A stretch of DNA of 64,000 nucleotides, from assembly GCF_008370345.1 (NCBI RefSeq), contig NZ_VTUU01000001.1, positions 482,223-546,222 on the forward strand, given 5' to 3'. This document shows, in pieces, positions 8,517-18,026 of this stretch; the first letter of the stretch is position 1, and every line of letters starts with the position of its first letter. Under the pieces are notes generated by a model. The model worked only from the letters and a program-made list of their open reading frames with translations. It had not been told where the DNA came from and searched no databases. The position numbers were made by a program, and so were the translations under genes. Source of the DNA: Marinobacter salinexigens (GTDB lineage: Bacteria; Pseudomonadota; Gammaproteobacteria; Pseudomonadales; Oleiphilaceae).

Positions 8517-8891
8517 ATGCAGTTTCTTAATGGAATTACCCTGTTGCTCGTTTACCAGCTGGTAGGTGAGGTTTCTGTCCGCCTGGCAGGGGTCCCCATC
8601 CCCGGACCGGTGTTGGGCATGGTGATGTTGTTTCTGACCTTGTGGATCCGTGGGGCAGTCCCGGAATCGGTGGGTACCGCTTCTTCAGCATTGCTTTCAC
8701 ATCTGTCTCTGCTCTTTGTGCCGGCCGGTGTCGGCATGATGGCGCATTTCAGCCGGATTGCAGATGAATGGATTCCGATTACGCTGGCGCTGTTGCTCAG
8801 CACGATCATAACCATGGTGGCGACGGCATTGATCATGCAGTTCACGACGCGCTGGCTGGGCCGTTCTACCGGAGGTCAGGGCGATGAATGA
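8517..8891 (+). CDS. lrgA: LrgA/CidA family holin-like membrane protein
   Basis: 124 residues, four hydrophobic helices, with the CidA/LrgA block GVPIPGPVLGMVMLF near residues 25-40 and LLFVPAGVGMM near 70. A GGGTGGAG site lies 8 bp before the ATG at 8517; the longer open frame from 8379 adds a non-conserved hydrophobic stretch. Overlaps the lrgB-like gene by 8 bp. Proteins of this family act in pairs; they were first linked to control of murein hydrolases and more recently to uptake or efflux of small metabolites such as pyruvate or glycolate. Which applies here cannot be said. Confidence 0.88.
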   Translation: MQFLNGITLLLVYQLVGEVSVRLAGVPIPGPVLGMVMLFLTLWIRGAVPESVGTASSALLSHLSLLFVPAGVGMMAHFSRIADEWIPITLALLLSTIITMVATALIMQFTTRWLGRSTGGQGDE

Positions 8892-9615
8892 TCCCGGGCT
8901 CAAGGATATCTGGGTATACCTGGCGGCCTCGCCGTTGCTGGGACTGACCATTACGCTGGTTGCCTATGGCCTGGCCTACCGGCTGTACCTGCGGACCAAC
9001 TCCAATCCGTTAGCGAACCCGGTTGTCACGTCGGTTGCCATGCTGATCGGACTTCTGCTGCTCACCGACACACCCTATGAAGACTACTTCGAAGGGGGGC
9101 AGTTCGTGCACTTCCTGCTTGGACCCGCCACCGTGGCTCTGGCCGTTCCGTTGTATCAACAGTTTTCCCGGCTGCGGGAGCTATGGCTTCCTGTGACTAT
9201 CTCGCTGATCTCCGGCGTTATCATTGCAGCTGGAAGTTCCATTGGTCTTGCCTGGTTGTTCGGCGGGTCGACTGAAATCCAGATGTCGCTGGCTCCCAAA
9301 TCAGCAACGGCCCCGGTTGCCATGGGCATCTCAGAAAAAATCGGTGGCCTGCCATCACTGACTGCAGTGCTGGTTGTGGTGACCGGCATTACCGGGGCCG
9401 TGCTGGGCACCAAGCTCTTTGAGTGGATCCGGATAAAGGACGATACCGCTAAAGGCATTGCCATGGGGGTGGCTGCTCACGGTATTGGAACGGCGAGGGC
9501 GTTTCAGGTCAGCACTCAGATGGGCGCTTTTTCCGGGCTCGCGATGGCGCTTTCAGCGTTTGCAACGGCGTTGGTGGTTCCATGGCTGGTAGACCTGATT
9601 TCGACATGGGTCTAG
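8884..9615 (+). CDS. lrgB: LrgB/CidB family membrane protein
   Basis: 243-residue polytopic membrane protein with 7-8 hydrophobic segments. Family blocks include NPVVTSVAMLIG, LLGPATVALAVPLY and, near the C-terminus, KGIAMGVAAHGIGTARAFQ. LrgB partners LrgA in the inner membrane; its gene overlaps lrgA by 8 bp, so the two are co-translated. Length fits the family (about 230-240). No dedicated LytSR- or LysR-type regulator is next to the pair, which differs from many other lrgAB or cidAB loci. Confidence 0.9.
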   Translation: MNDPGLKDIWVYLAASPLLGLTITLVAYGLAYRLYLRTNSNPLANPVVTSVAMLIGLLLLTDTPYEDYFEGGQFVHFLLGPATVALAVPLYQQFSRLRELWLPVTISLISGVIIAAGSSIGLAWLFGGSTEIQMSLAPKSATAPVAMGISEKIGGLPSLTAVLVVVTGITGAVLGTKLFEWIRIKDDTAKGIAMGVAAHGIGTARAFQVSTQMGAFSGLAMALSAFATALVVPWLVDLISTWV

Positions 9616-9717
9616 GTGTACAGTCCGGGGCTCTTGCTACCTGGGGCTTACGACTAACGAACAATAATAAGCAAATTAAATGATCATTTTCTGACTTGCC
9701 TGTTCTGGTTTGAATGG

Positions 9718-9772
9718 AGGTAACCCGCTGCCCTGAAAATCTGTTTCGTCCGGGCATTCAGGCTGGTTACCT
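9718..9772 (+). promoter_or_regulatory. Structured leader upstream of the TonB-dependent receptor
   Basis: Two nested perfect inverted repeats: AGGTAACC (9718-9725) with GGTTACCT (9765-9772), and inside it CCTGAA (9732-9737) with TTCAGG (9757-9762). The 10 bp palindrome CTGAGCTCAG (9771-9780) follows directly, then the ribosome site GAGGAGGAG. The layout allows a two-stem RNA close to the translation start, so a riboswitch or translational control element is possible. It does not match conserved sequences of cobalamin, TPP, FMN or SAM riboswitches that I can recall. An operator is the alternative. Confidence 0.4.
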
Positions 9773-9798
9773 GAGCTCAGGCCGAGGAGGAGATTGTC

Positions 9799-11886
9799 TT
9801 GACTAATAACAAGTATTTAAAATCAATATTAGTGTCGCTCATGCCCCTGGCGGTGTCCGCACCAGTAGTCGCTGAGGAAGCAGCAGTCCAGGAAGCTAGA
9901 TCATCTGACTCAGACCTGGTGCTGAAGGTAACCGCACCCCGCCTCACCCGTAACCTCTATGAAACCCCGGCTGCAGTCTCGGTCATAGATGCCCCGGATA
10001 TTCAGAAAGGGCAGCAGCGCCAGCAGTTGGATGAATCCCTGGACACGGTACCTGGCCTGTTTTTCCAGAACCGGTACAACTTTGCGCAGAACCTCCGCCT
10101 TTCCACACGCGGCTTTGGCGCGAGATCCCCGTTCGGCATTCGGGGTATCCGGATTCTGGTGGACGCCATTCCCTACACACTCCCGGATGGCCAGTCCCAG
10201 ATAGACGCAATCGATCTGGACTCGGCGCAGCGTATTGAAGTCATTCGCGGGCCCTCATCGGTTCAGTACGGCAACGCCGCCGGCGGGGTAGTGGATATCT
10301 CTACTGCACTGGGAGACGAGTTGCCGGAGGCCAGCCGCCTCCGTCTTGACGGAGGGAGCCACGGGTATCGGAAGGTTGCGTTTCAGGGGAACGGTAGCCG
10401 GGACGACACCAGCGCGATTGCAACCCTGTCCTGGTTGAATGTCGATGGGCATCGGGAACACAGCGCCGCAGAAAAGGGGCTACTGAACGCCCGTGTGTCC
10501 CACGATTTCTCGGCCGGGCGCCAACTTACAGCAACGCTCAATGCGCTACACAACCCCAAAGCCGAGGACCCCGGCGGCTTAAACCTGGCCCAGAGCGAGG
10601 ATGATCCGGAGCAGGCCACGACGCTGGCAAAGAGCCTCGACAGCAGCCAGGCTGTTAACCAACAAACGTTCGGCCTGCAGTTCGATGATTCCCTGGCATT
10701 ACCCGGTCACTACTCGGTCACTGGCTTCTATACACACCGGGATTTTGCGCAGCAATTACCGTTTCCGGGCAGCAGCCGCATTGCCTATGACCGCGATTTC
10801 TATGGCGTCAGTTCGCAATACCAGCAAGCCAGCAATCTGGTGGGTATGCCGCTGACGTGGGTTGCGGGCCTGGATGTGCACCGACAATCCGATAAACGGA
10901 GGCGCTACCTGATTTCGATCAACGGTGAGGTGACCGGTCAGAGCCAGGCAGAAACCCAGAATGCGACCAGTACAGCGATGTTCGGTCAGGGTGACCTGGC
11001 GCTCTCCGAGCAACTGACAGTGTCACTGGGAGCCCGATACGATTACCTCCGGTTGTCGATTGACGATCACTGGCTGACCGACGGCAATGACTCGGGAAGC
11101 CGGAATTTCAGAGAGGTCAGCGGTGTTGCAGGCATCAGCTACAGGATCACACCTGTCCACCAGGTCTATGGCTCGATCGGCACCGCGTTTGAGTCTCCGA
11201 CCTTCACGGAATTTGCCAACCCGAACGGGGGAGGCTTTAACCCGGACCTTGAACCCCAGCAAGCCCTTAACCGGGAACTGGGTATGAGGGGATTGCTCGG
11301 TCAGGGGGTAAGTTACGATATTGCTGTGTTCTCAATACGGGTTGATGACGAAATATTGCCCTATAACCTGGGCAGCCAGACCTTTTATGAAAATGCCGGA
11401 GAAACTCGCCGCAACGGTCTGGAGCTCGGGCTGGCGTGGGATATTTCCTATGCCTGGCGGCTGACCAGCGCCCTCACTCTAGCGGACTATGAACTGCGCA
11501 ATTTCACCGACGAAGAGGGTAATGATGCCGATGGCAACGATATTCCCGGTTTGCCCGGAGAACTCTGGGTGAATGAAATGGAATGGCGTGGCCTGGCAGG
11601 TCGTTTCGCAGCGCTGGAATGGCAGTACGTCGGAGACCTGTACGCAGAGAACAGTAACCAGACGGAGGTGGACGCATACTGGTTGGTGGGGCTGCGGGCC
11701 GGAGGTTCGTTCCAGTGGTCTGAGCAGACCTTGAATTTATACGGGGGAGTCCGAAACCTGCTGGACGAGGACTACTTCGCCAATGTGCGAATCAACGCCA
11801 ATGCCAACCGACCGGTGGACGAGCGCGGCTATTTCGAGCCGGGACCGGGAAGAACTTTTTATGCTGGCCTGGAATGGGTATTCTGA
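9799..11886 (+). CDS. TonB-dependent outer membrane receptor
   Basis: 695 residues: signal peptide (about 1-25, ending VVAEE), a plug domain (VSVIDAPDIQ near 65, RIEVIRGPSSVQYGNAAGGVV near 150-170) and a beta-barrel that ends in the terminal Phe of FYAGLEWVF. The start codon is TTG at 9799 behind a strong GAGGAGGAG site. The FecA/siderophore-receptor branch is the nearest general match, but substrate cannot be assigned: no siderophore, haem or B12 genes adjoin and I see no clear Fur box. The gene is followed 36 bp later by a TrpB2 gene in the same direction, an odd partnership suggesting a shared regulon. Confidence 0.9.
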   Translation: MTNNKYLKSILVSLMPLAVSAPVVAEEAAVQEARSSDSDLVLKVTAPRLTRNLYETPAAVSVIDAPDIQKGQQRQQLDESLDTVPGLFFQNRYNFAQNLRLSTRGFGARSPFGIRGIRILVDAIPYTLPDGQSQIDAIDLDSAQRIEVIRGPSSVQYGNAAGGVVDISTALGDELPEASRLRLDGGSHGYRKVAFQGNGSRDDTSAIATLSWLNVDGHREHSAAEKGLLNARVSHDFSAGRQLTATLNALHNPKAEDPGGLNLAQSEDDPEQATTLAKSLDSSQAVNQQTFGLQFDDSLALPGHYSVTGFYTHRDFAQQLPFPGSSRIAYDRDFYGVSSQYQQASNLVGMPLTWVAGLDVHRQSDKRRRYLISINGEVTGQSQAETQNATSTAMFGQGDLALSEQLTVSLGARYDYLRLSIDDHWLTDGNDSGSRNFREVSGVAGISYRITPVHQVYGSIGTAFESPTFTEFANPNGGGFNPDLEPQQALNRELGMRGLLGQGVSYDIAVFSIRVDDEILPYNLGSQTFYENAGETRRNGLELGLAWDISYAWRLTSALTLADYELRNFTDEEGNDADGNDIPGLPGELWVNEMEWRGLAGRFAALEWQYVGDLYAENSNQTEVDAYWLVGLRAGGSFQWSEQTLNLYGGVRNLLDEDYFANVRINANANRPVDERGYFEPGPGRTFYAGLEWVF

Positions 11887-11922
11887 ACGCTCTAACAACT
11901 TGAAAAACAGAGGCTTCAGAAC

Positions 11923-13281
11923 ATGAAAACCAAGTTCCTTCTGGACGAGAGCCAGATGCCGAAAGCCTGGTACAACCTGCAGGCAGACTTTCTTGAGCCG
12001 CTGCCTGCGGTGCTGCACCCGGGAACCCAGCAACCCGTAGGAGCATCGGATCTGGAGCCGCTGTTCCCTGCGGCCCTGATTGAGCAGGAAATGACTACTG
12101 AGCGGGAGATCGACATACCCGAGCCAGTGCGTGACGTATACCAGCTATGGCGGCCGGCTCCATTGTACCGGGCTCATCGTCTGGAAAAGGCACTGGGTAC
12201 GCCGGCCAAAATTTTCTACAAGTACGAAGGTGTCAGCCCAGCGGGTAGCCACAAGCCGAACACTGCGATCCCCCAGGCATTCTACAACCAGCAGGCGGGT
12301 ATCCGTACCCTCACCACTGAGACTGGTGCAGGACAGTGGGGCACGTCCCTGTCGTTTGCGGGCTCGCTGTTCGACATTGATGTCACTGTATTCCAGGTTC
12401 GGGTCTCCTACGACCAGAAGCCTTACCGACGAGCCGTCATGGAGACCTACGGTGCCAAATGTGTGCCTTCACCTTCGGAACTGACGGAGTTCGGGTGCAA
12501 AGTGCTCGCAGAGAACCCTGACCATACCGGAAGCCTGGGCATCGCCATTTCTGAAGCCGTTGAGTTGGCAGTGCAGGACCCGAATACCAAGTACGCTCTG
12601 GGTTCTGTGCTCAACCACGTCATGCTGCACCAGACGGTGATTGGTCTGGAAGCCATGCAACAGATGGAAATGGCAGATTGCTGGCCGGACGTCATTGTTG
12701 GCTGCACCGGCGGTGGCTCCAACTTTGCCGGCCTGGCGTTCCCGTTCATGGGGCACGCGCTCCGTGGCGGAGAGAAGTCCCGGATTGTGGCGGTTGAGCC
12801 GTCAGCCTGTCCGACCCTGACCCGGGGCAAGTATGCCTACGATTTCGGCGATACCGCCCAGATGACACCGCTCACCAAGATGCACACCCTGGGTGCCCAC
12901 TTTACCCCGCCGGGCTTCCATGCCGGTGGGCTCCGCTATCATGGTATGGCACCAATGGTCTCCCATGCCAAGGAACTTGGCCTGTTTGAGGCTGTGGCTT
13001 ATACCCAGCGTGAATGCTTTGAAGCGGGCGTTCTGTTTGCCCGTAACGAAGGCATTGTGCCGGCACCGGAAGCTAACCACGCAGTCAAAGGCGCCATTGA
13101 TGAGGCGCTGCGTTGCAAGCGTGAGGGCAAGGAAGAGGTCATTCTGTTCAATCTCAGTGGGCATGGCCACTTCGATATGGCGGCATACACGGCGTATTTC
13201 GCCGGTGAACTCAGCGACCATGAGTACGATGAGCAGGAGCTGGCCATGGCACTCTCCGGTTTGCCCTCTGTCGGTGTCTGA
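11923..13281 (+). CDS. TrpB2-type (TrpB-like) PLP-dependent synthase
   Basis: 452-residue member of the TrpB2 branch of tryptophan synthase beta subunits, longer than TrpB1 (about 400) because of an N-terminal extension. The PLP lysine is in AGSHKPNTA (Lys 111), the catalytic glutamate in ETGAGQWG, and the phosphate loop in GCTGGGSNF. TrpB2 enzymes condense indole with serine without a TrpA partner and may salvage indole or use related substrates. No trpA or other trp gene is nearby; it lies 36 bp behind a TonB-dependent receptor gene. Family call is secure, role is not. Confidence 0.9.
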   Translation: MKTKFLLDESQMPKAWYNLQADFLEPLPAVLHPGTQQPVGASDLEPLFPAALIEQEMTTEREIDIPEPVRDVYQLWRPAPLYRAHRLEKALGTPAKIFYKYEGVSPAGSHKPNTAIPQAFYNQQAGIRTLTTETGAGQWGTSLSFAGSLFDIDVTVFQVRVSYDQKPYRRAVMETYGAKCVPSPSELTEFGCKVLAENPDHTGSLGIAISEAVELAVQDPNTKYALGSVLNHVMLHQTVIGLEAMQQMEMADCWPDVIVGCTGGGSNFAGLAFPFMGHALRGGEKSRIVAVEPSACPTLTRGKYAYDFGDTAQMTPLTKMHTLGAHFTPPGFHAGGLRYHGMAPMVSHAKELGLFEAVAYTQRECFEAGVLFARNEGIVPAPEANHAVKGAIDEALRCKREGKEEVILFNLSGHGHFDMAAYTAYFAGELSDHEYDEQELAMALSGLPSVGV

Positions 13282-13449
13282 TCATTCTTCTTTGCCGGGA
13301 TGAAAGACCGTACCACCGCCTTCGGCATTCAGTTGCCGGATGGCGGTGGGTGCGCCGCTATTATCCAGCCTCACATCGCCGATTCCGGCGTGGTTCCAAA
13401 GCCTTTCGCCTGCATCCCGCCCTTCCGGCAAGCGCGGGGAAATCCGAAT
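13282..13449 (-). other. Open in-frame extension beyond the stop of the PepSY gene
   Basis: Directly after the TGA of the PepSY protein gene (13450-13452) the same minus-strand frame stays open for 55 codons, to a TGA at 13282-13284. The hypothetical peptide looks protein-like (for instance GERLWNHAGIGDVRL and EGGGTVFHPGKEE) and uses codons like its neighbours. It may be the remnant of a longer gene broken by one stop codon, or a small separate gene starting at an internal TTG. No product is assigned. Confidence 0.35.
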
Positions 13450-13911
13450 TCAATCATCTCTCCCGATCCGGACGACATCCAGGCTGCCAGTGCGGAAGTC
13501 CACTTCCAGTTCTCTTCCCTGGTCGTCGCGTCCCTCGATTTCAATATGGCCTCTGCGGTTGACTTTGAACTCCTCGAAGGAAGACATACCTTCGGATTGT
13601 GCGGCTTCGAGATAGGCGCTTATCTCTGACGATGGAAGGCCATAACGCTCGCCCCGGTCGCGATTTCGCTGCTCTTTCCGGATCTGGCCATCGTTGTCCA
13701 GATCCAGTTCGACATACCACTCGTCATCCATCCAGCCTTCAATTTCCTTTTCGCCGCGATGGTCGTCATCGAACTCGATTTTGCGGAATTCCTGAATGCC
13801 GTAGTCCGATCCGGAGGCCAGTGTTTTCCGTACGTCTTCGAGGTTTGCTGCGCCAGCCATGGGGGCTGCAATCACACCAGCGGCCAGCATGAATACTGTG
13901 AGCTTGTTCAT
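13450..13911 (-). CDS. PepSY domain periplasmic protein
   Basis: 153 residues with a signal peptide (MNKLTVFMLAAGV...AGAA, about 1-22) and two PepSY-like units rich in acidic residues (VELDLDNDGQI and LEVDFRTGSLDVV). The start at 13911 is chosen for its signal peptide and the GAGGAC site about 9 bp upstream. PepSY domains are short periplasmic modules thought to inhibit peptidases or bind ligands or metals. It is divergent from a second PepSY gene that heads a two-component operon, suggesting it is a regulon member or accessory sensor. The frame continues open after the stop (see 13282-13449). Confidence 0.75.
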   Translation of the reverse strand: MNKLTVFMLAAGVIAAPMAGAANLEDVRKTLASGSDYGIQEFRKIEFDDDHRGEKEIEGWMDDEWYVELDLDNDGQIRKEQRNRDRGERYGLPSSEISAYLEAAQSEGMSSFEEFKVNRRGHIEIEGRDDQGRELEVDFRTGSLDVVRIGRDD

Positions 13912-14063
13912 AGGGTAGTCCTCATTTACCTGTTGGAAGTCAGTCAAGGCATAACGGGATTGCCTTTCCCGTTACCTTGAGGCCATCCTAGGACAGGAAA
14001 GCTGACAGCAGCGTGAGCTGTTCGTTCATAATCCATTCATTTTCAATCTGTCACCATGGTGTC

Positions 14064-14438
14064 ATGAACATTCATGCGCAAACATCATCGCTGCTACCCC
14101 GGGATCCGTTTATTCGGGGCATGCTTTTTTTGGGCGTTCTGATCGCACTGCTGACCCTTTCTCTTCGTTGTGCCTATGCCGACGATGATTGGCGGGACCT
14201 TCATCAACAGGTAGAGCGCGGGGAAATCCGGCCATTAGGCGAAATACTGGACACACTGTCTCAGCATTGGTTCGGGGATGTGATTGACGTGGAGCTGGAA
14301 CGGGATGACGGAAAAGTGATTTATGAGATCGAACTCCTGGGCCCTCAGGGACAGGTGGTTGAGTTCGAGATCGATGCCCGTACCGGTGAAGTGCTTGAGA
14401 TTGAAGGACAGAATATTCGCGAGATGGAACGTCGATGA
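14064..14438 (+). CDS. PepSY domain protein preceding a two-component system
   Basis: 124-residue protein with one N-terminal hydrophobic segment (IRGMLFLGVLIALLTLSL, about residues 17-34) followed by a single PepSY unit (DVELERDDGKVIYEIELL ... VVEFEIDARTGEVLEIEG). Membrane-anchored or secreted; the bulk is periplasmic. The start at 14064 gives the most compact signal/anchor. It overlaps the response regulator gene by 4 bp (ATGA), so it is co-translated with the two-component system and may tune the sensor kinase. Such PepSY-regulator-kinase triplets are common in Pseudomonas and related genera, often in metal or envelope stress circuits. Confidence 0.8.
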   Translation: MNIHAQTSSLLPRDPFIRGMLFLGVLIALLTLSLRCAYADDDWRDLHQQVERGEIRPLGEILDTLSQHWFGDVIDVELERDDGKVIYEIELLGPQGQVVEFEIDARTGEVLEIEGQNIREMERR

Positions 14439-15106
14439 AGATCCTGCTTGTTGAAGATGACAAGCCGCTTTCGGACAGTCTCTCCAGAGCGCTCCGGGAT
14501 GCCGGAGTACTGGTAGAAGTGGCTGCTGATGGCAGCACGGGTGATTATCTGATCAGTACGGAGCGATACGATGCAGTGATTCTGGACCTGGGGTTGCCGG
14601 ATGGAAACGGTGTGCAATGGCTCTCAGGCTGGCGGGAGCGGGGCATCCAACTGCCGGTGCTGATTCTGACCGCCAGGGAGCGTTGGTCTGACAAGGCTGC
14701 CGGATTTTCCGCGGGTGCAGATGATTACGTGACCAAGCCGTTTGAAACCGCCGAGGTGTTGTTCCGACTGCGGGCCCTGGTGCGAAGATCACACGGGCAT
14801 GCCCATCCGGTGATCAGAGTCGGTGAGATTGCGCTCGATACCCACGCTGGTCAGGTGACCTGCTCCGGGCTGCCGGTGTCTTTGACCGCACAGGAGTACC
14901 GCTTGTTGTCCCACCTGATGCACGCGGCCCCACGGATTGTCAGTCGGACAGAGCTGTCTGAACATGTCTATGACGGTGATCAGGAGCCGGATTCCAATGT
15001 CATTGATGTGCAGGTCAGCCGGCTCCGCAGAAAGCTTGGTAAGGCGAACATCGAGACCGTCCGGGGCCAGGGCTACCGTATGCAGAGTGCGGGTGGGTTG
15101 AATTAA
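14435..15106 (+). CDS. OmpR/PhoP family response regulator
   Basis: 223 residues: an N-terminal receiver domain with the acidic pair EDD at 7-9, phosphoacceptor Asp 51 (VILDLGLP) and the conserved Lys in VTKPFE, followed by an OmpR-type winged helix ending in SRLRRKLG...VRGQGYRM. Its sequence falls in the QseB/PmrA/PhoP group. It overlaps the upstream PepSY gene by 4 bp and the downstream kinase by 1 bp. Likely regulates the divergent PepSY gene and envelope functions; the stimulus is not evident. Confidence 0.92.
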   Translation: MKILLVEDDKPLSDSLSRALRDAGVLVEVAADGSTGDYLISTERYDAVILDLGLPDGNGVQWLSGWRERGIQLPVLILTARERWSDKAAGFSAGADDYVTKPFETAEVLFRLRALVRRSHGHAHPVIRVGEIALDTHAGQVTCSGLPVSLTAQEYRLLSHLMHAAPRIVSRTELSEHVYDGDQEPDSNVIDVQVSRLRRKLGKANIETVRGQGYRMQSAGGLN

Positions 15107-16455
15107 TGGGGATGAAACTCCGGCGCTGGCCCATTGCCGTTCGGATGCTGATTTCGGCGCTGGTCCTGATCGCAGTTGTGCTTCCGGTAGCGGGGTGGTT
15201 GCTGGCCTGGAATTTTCGGGAGGCGGTGAACGACTCATTTGATAGCCAGCTGGAGTCCCTGTTGCACGTGGTGATCGCCAACCTGGACGACCAACCGGTG
15301 ACTGGGGCGGCAGGGGCCTTGCCTGCGCCGGATCTGGGCGACCCCCGGTTTGAGCGGGTATATTCCGGCTGGTACTGGCAGGTGACACTGCCGGATGGCA
15401 GCTCGGTAACGTCTCGGTCGCTCTGGGATCAGAGGCTGCAGGAGTCGGTGGTGCCAGGGCCCGGATGGAAAGACATTCAGGGGCCCGTCGGCCAGCAGTT
15501 ACGAATGCTGGAACAGCGTGTCCATTTACCATTGTTGGCGGCTCCGGTTCATGTGTCGGTCGCAGCAGACCTCTCTGGTGTCCGCAGAGAAGAATCACGA
15601 TTTCAGGCGCTGCTGGCGGTCTCTCTGGCGACGCTTGGTGCGCTGTTGCTGTTGCTGATTGCGTTTCAGATCCGTTGGGGACTGGTGCCGCTGAGGCGGA
15701 TTGAGCGCAGTCTGAAGCGGGTAGAGGCGGGTAGCCAGTCAGCACTGGATACCGATTTACCGGAGGAACTCTCACGCCTGGCGAGAACCATGAATATGGT
15801 GCTCGAAAGAGATCAGAAGCTGATTGAACGTGGTCGGACAGCCGCCGGCAACCTCGCCCACGCATTGAAAACACCGACAGCGGTACTCACCTCGTTGAGT
15901 GAACAGTTGCCGGACGAACAGCGCGAGGCTTTCCTGAGCGAGTTGAGCCGACTGAACGAGGCGATACGTCATCATCTGGCTCGCGCATCAACCGCCGGCC
16001 CATCGGTCATTGGGCAGGGCATTGATGCTCAGGTGGCGCTTGCCCCTGTGCTGCGGGCCCTCAACACATTATCGTCCCGGCGCGGTACACGTTTTGAATC
16101 ATCAGTAAATTGCCCCGCGCCGGTTCGTTTCGAGCCTCAGGATTTTCAGGAGCTGGTTGGTAACATCCTTGAAAATGCTATTCAATGGGCTGACCAGCGA
16201 GTATCCGTATCGATCAGCCAACGGGACGGGGAACTGCGCATTCAAGTGGATGATGACGGGCCAGGCATGACCGCAGAAGAACGCGTTCAGGCTCTGGCGC
16301 GCGGTGGCCGTCTTGATGAGGAACGGTCGGGTTCAGGGTTGGGGTTGGCTATCGTCAGTGACCTGGTTGAATTGTACAACGGCCAACTTGAGCTAAAGCC
16401 TTCACCCCTGGGCGGTCTCCTTGTGGCGCTGGTATTCCCGTCCGGGAACTCCTGA
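15106..16455 (+). CDS. Sensor histidine kinase (PhoQ/QseC-like)
   Basis: 449-residue inner-membrane kinase. TM1 is at about 12-35 (VLIAVVLPVAGWLLAW), then a periplasmic sensor of about 130 residues, TM2 near 167-190 (ALLAVSLATLGALLLLLIAF), a HAMP-like linker and the dimerization helix with the phosphorylated His in NLAHALKTP. The ATP-binding domain shows ENAIQWAD (N box), DDGPGM (G1) and GSGLGLAIV (G2). It pairs with the response regulator just upstream (1 bp overlap). Ligand unknown; the two PepSY proteins beside it are likely periplasmic accessories. Confidence 0.92.
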   Translation: MGMKLRRWPIAVRMLISALVLIAVVLPVAGWLLAWNFREAVNDSFDSQLESLLHVVIANLDDQPVTGAAGALPAPDLGDPRFERVYSGWYWQVTLPDGSSVTSRSLWDQRLQESVVPGPGWKDIQGPVGQQLRMLEQRVHLPLLAAPVHVSVAADLSGVRREESRFQALLAVSLATLGALLLLLIAFQIRWGLVPLRRIERSLKRVEAGSQSALDTDLPEELSRLARTMNMVLERDQKLIERGRTAAGNLAHALKTPTAVLTSLSEQLPDEQREAFLSELSRLNEAIRHHLARASTAGPSVIGQGIDAQVALAPVLRALNTLSSRRGTRFESSVNCPAPVRFEPQDFQELVGNILENAIQWADQRVSVSISQRDGELRIQVDDDGPGMTAEERVQALARGGRLDEERSGSGLGLAIVSDLVELYNGQLELKPSPLGGLLVALVFPSGNS

Positions 16456-16466
16456 ATTCCGACTGG

Positions 16467-18026
16467 TCATTGCTCGTCCACGGTTTTAGGCGGGCAGTGG
16501 AATTCCTCCACAACAGCCCCGTCATCCACACTCTCGAGATGGACATCAAACCCCCAGAGCCGGTGCACGTGGCGCAGCACTTCCTCGGTATCCTCCGACA
16601 GAGGCACCCGATCTACCGGAATATGCCTGAGTGTCAGGGAGCGATCACCGCGCACATCCACGTTCCACACCTGAATATTGGGCTCCCGGTAGCTGAGGTT
16701 GTATTGCCGGGCCAGCTTTTCCCTTAGTGGCCGGTAGCCCGGGTCGTCGTGAATAGCCGTGACCAGGTAATGATCCTCCTGATCGTCGTTCTCTATGGAA
16801 AACAGCTTGAGGTCGCGCATCACCTTGGGCGACAGGAACTGCTGGATGAAGCTTTCGTCCTTGAAGTTCTTCATGGCGAAATGAAGCGTTTCCAGCCAGT
16901 CCGAGCCTGCAATATCCGGGAACCACTCCCGATCTTCGTCGGTTGGGTTCTCACAGATCCTCCGCAGGTCTGTGAAAATCGAGAAGCCTAAGGTGTAGGG
17001 GTTAATACCCGAATACCAGGGACTGTTGAACGGTGGCTGGTAGATGACTGCGGAGTGGCTCTGAAGGAATTCCAGCATGAAGCCTTCGTTTACCAGGCCT
17101 TTGTCGTACATCCGGTGCAGCAGCGTGTAATGCCAGAAGGTGGCCCAGCCTTCGTTCATGACCTGGGTCTGGCGTTGTGGATAAAAATACTGTGCGAGTT
17201 TGCGGACAATGCGCACGATTTCCCGCTGCCACGTCTCCAGCAATGGCGCGTTCTTCTCAATGAAGTAGAGGATGTTCTCCTGGGGATCTTCGGGATACCG
17301 TTTTTTCAGCTTGATGGCATCATCGTCGCCCTCTGGTTTCGGGATAGTGCGCCAGAGGTCGTTGATCCGCCGCTGCTGGTATTCCTCCCGCTCCTGCTGT
17401 CTTCGCTGCTCCTCCACTGCTGAGATGGGGGCAGGGCGCTTATAGCGGTCTACGCCGTAGTTCATGAGCGCGTGGCAGGAATCCAGAATTTCTTCCACCG
17501 CATCCACGCCGTAACGCTCTTCGCACTCGGCTACGTAGTGTCGGGCAAAAACCAGGTAATCGATGATGGCACTGGCGTCGGTCCAGGTCCGGAACAGGTA
17601 GTTGCCCTTGAAGAAGGAGTTGTGGCCGTAGCAGGCGTGAGCGATCACCAGGGCCTGCATGGGCAGCGTGTTTTCCTCCATCAGGTAAGCGATGCAGGGG
17701 TTGGAATTGATCACGATTTCATAAGCCAGCCCCATCTGGCCTCGCTGGTAACCCTTGGAAGTACTCAGGAATTGCTTGCCGAAAGACCAGTGATGGTAGC
17801 CCACGGGCATGCCCACGGAGCTGTAGGCGTCCATCATCTGCTCGGCACTGATGACTTCGACCTGATTTGGGTAAGTGTCCAGCCGGAATTCGGCGGCACA
17901 CTTTGCGATCTCGTCATCGTATTGCTGGATCAGCTCGAATGTCCACTCAGAGCTGGTGGATATGGGTTCACTGGCCCTTGGCTGATCACTGTCGGGCGTG
18001 CTCGGGCGATCGGCAATATCAGTCAT
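16467..18026 (-). CDS. SpoVR family protein (YcgB)
   Basis: 519-residue cytoplasmic SpoVR-family protein (E. coli YcgB is about 510). Typical blocks are [32 protein letters not shown] and [18 protein letters not shown]; the HxxxGHNSFF and NEGWATFW motifs are hallmarks. The stop of the upstream yeaH-like gene overlaps its start by 4 bp, placing it third in the prkA-yeaH-spoVR operon. The biochemical role is unknown; this trio is widely induced in stationary phase and nutrient stress. A GAGGA ribosome site supports the start. Confidence 0.93.
   Translation of the reverse strand: MTDIADRPSTPDSDQPRASEPISTSSEWTFELIQQYDDEIAKCAAEFRLDTYPNQVEVISAEQMMDAYSSVGMPVGYHHWSFGKQFLSTSKGYQRGQMGLAYEIVINSNPCIAYLMEENTLPMQALVIAHACYGHNSFFKGNYLFRTWTDASAIIDYLVFARHYVAECEERYGVDAVEEILDSCHALMNYGVDRYKRPAPISAVEEQRRQQEREEYQQRRINDLWRTIPKPEGDDDAIKLKKRYPEDPQENILYFIEKNAPLLETWQREIVRIVRKLAQYFYPQRQTQVMNEGWATFWHYTLLHRMYDKGLVNEGFMLEFLQSHSAVIYQPPFNSPWYSGINPYTLGFSIFTDLRRICENPTDEDREWFPDIAGSDWLETLHFAMKNFKDESFIQQFLSPKVMRDLKLFSIENDDQEDHYLVTAIHDDPGYRPLREKLARQYNLSYREPNIQVWNVDVRGDRSLTLRHIPVDRVPLSEDTEEVLRHVHRLWGFDVHLESVDDGAVVEEFHCPPKTVDEQ

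Noticed and set aside
9616..9798. Cobalamin, TPP or Fur-controlled leader for the TonB receptor
   Set aside because: The conserved boxes of these riboswitches are absent, and the AT-rich part near 9660-9690 does not make a convincing Fur box.
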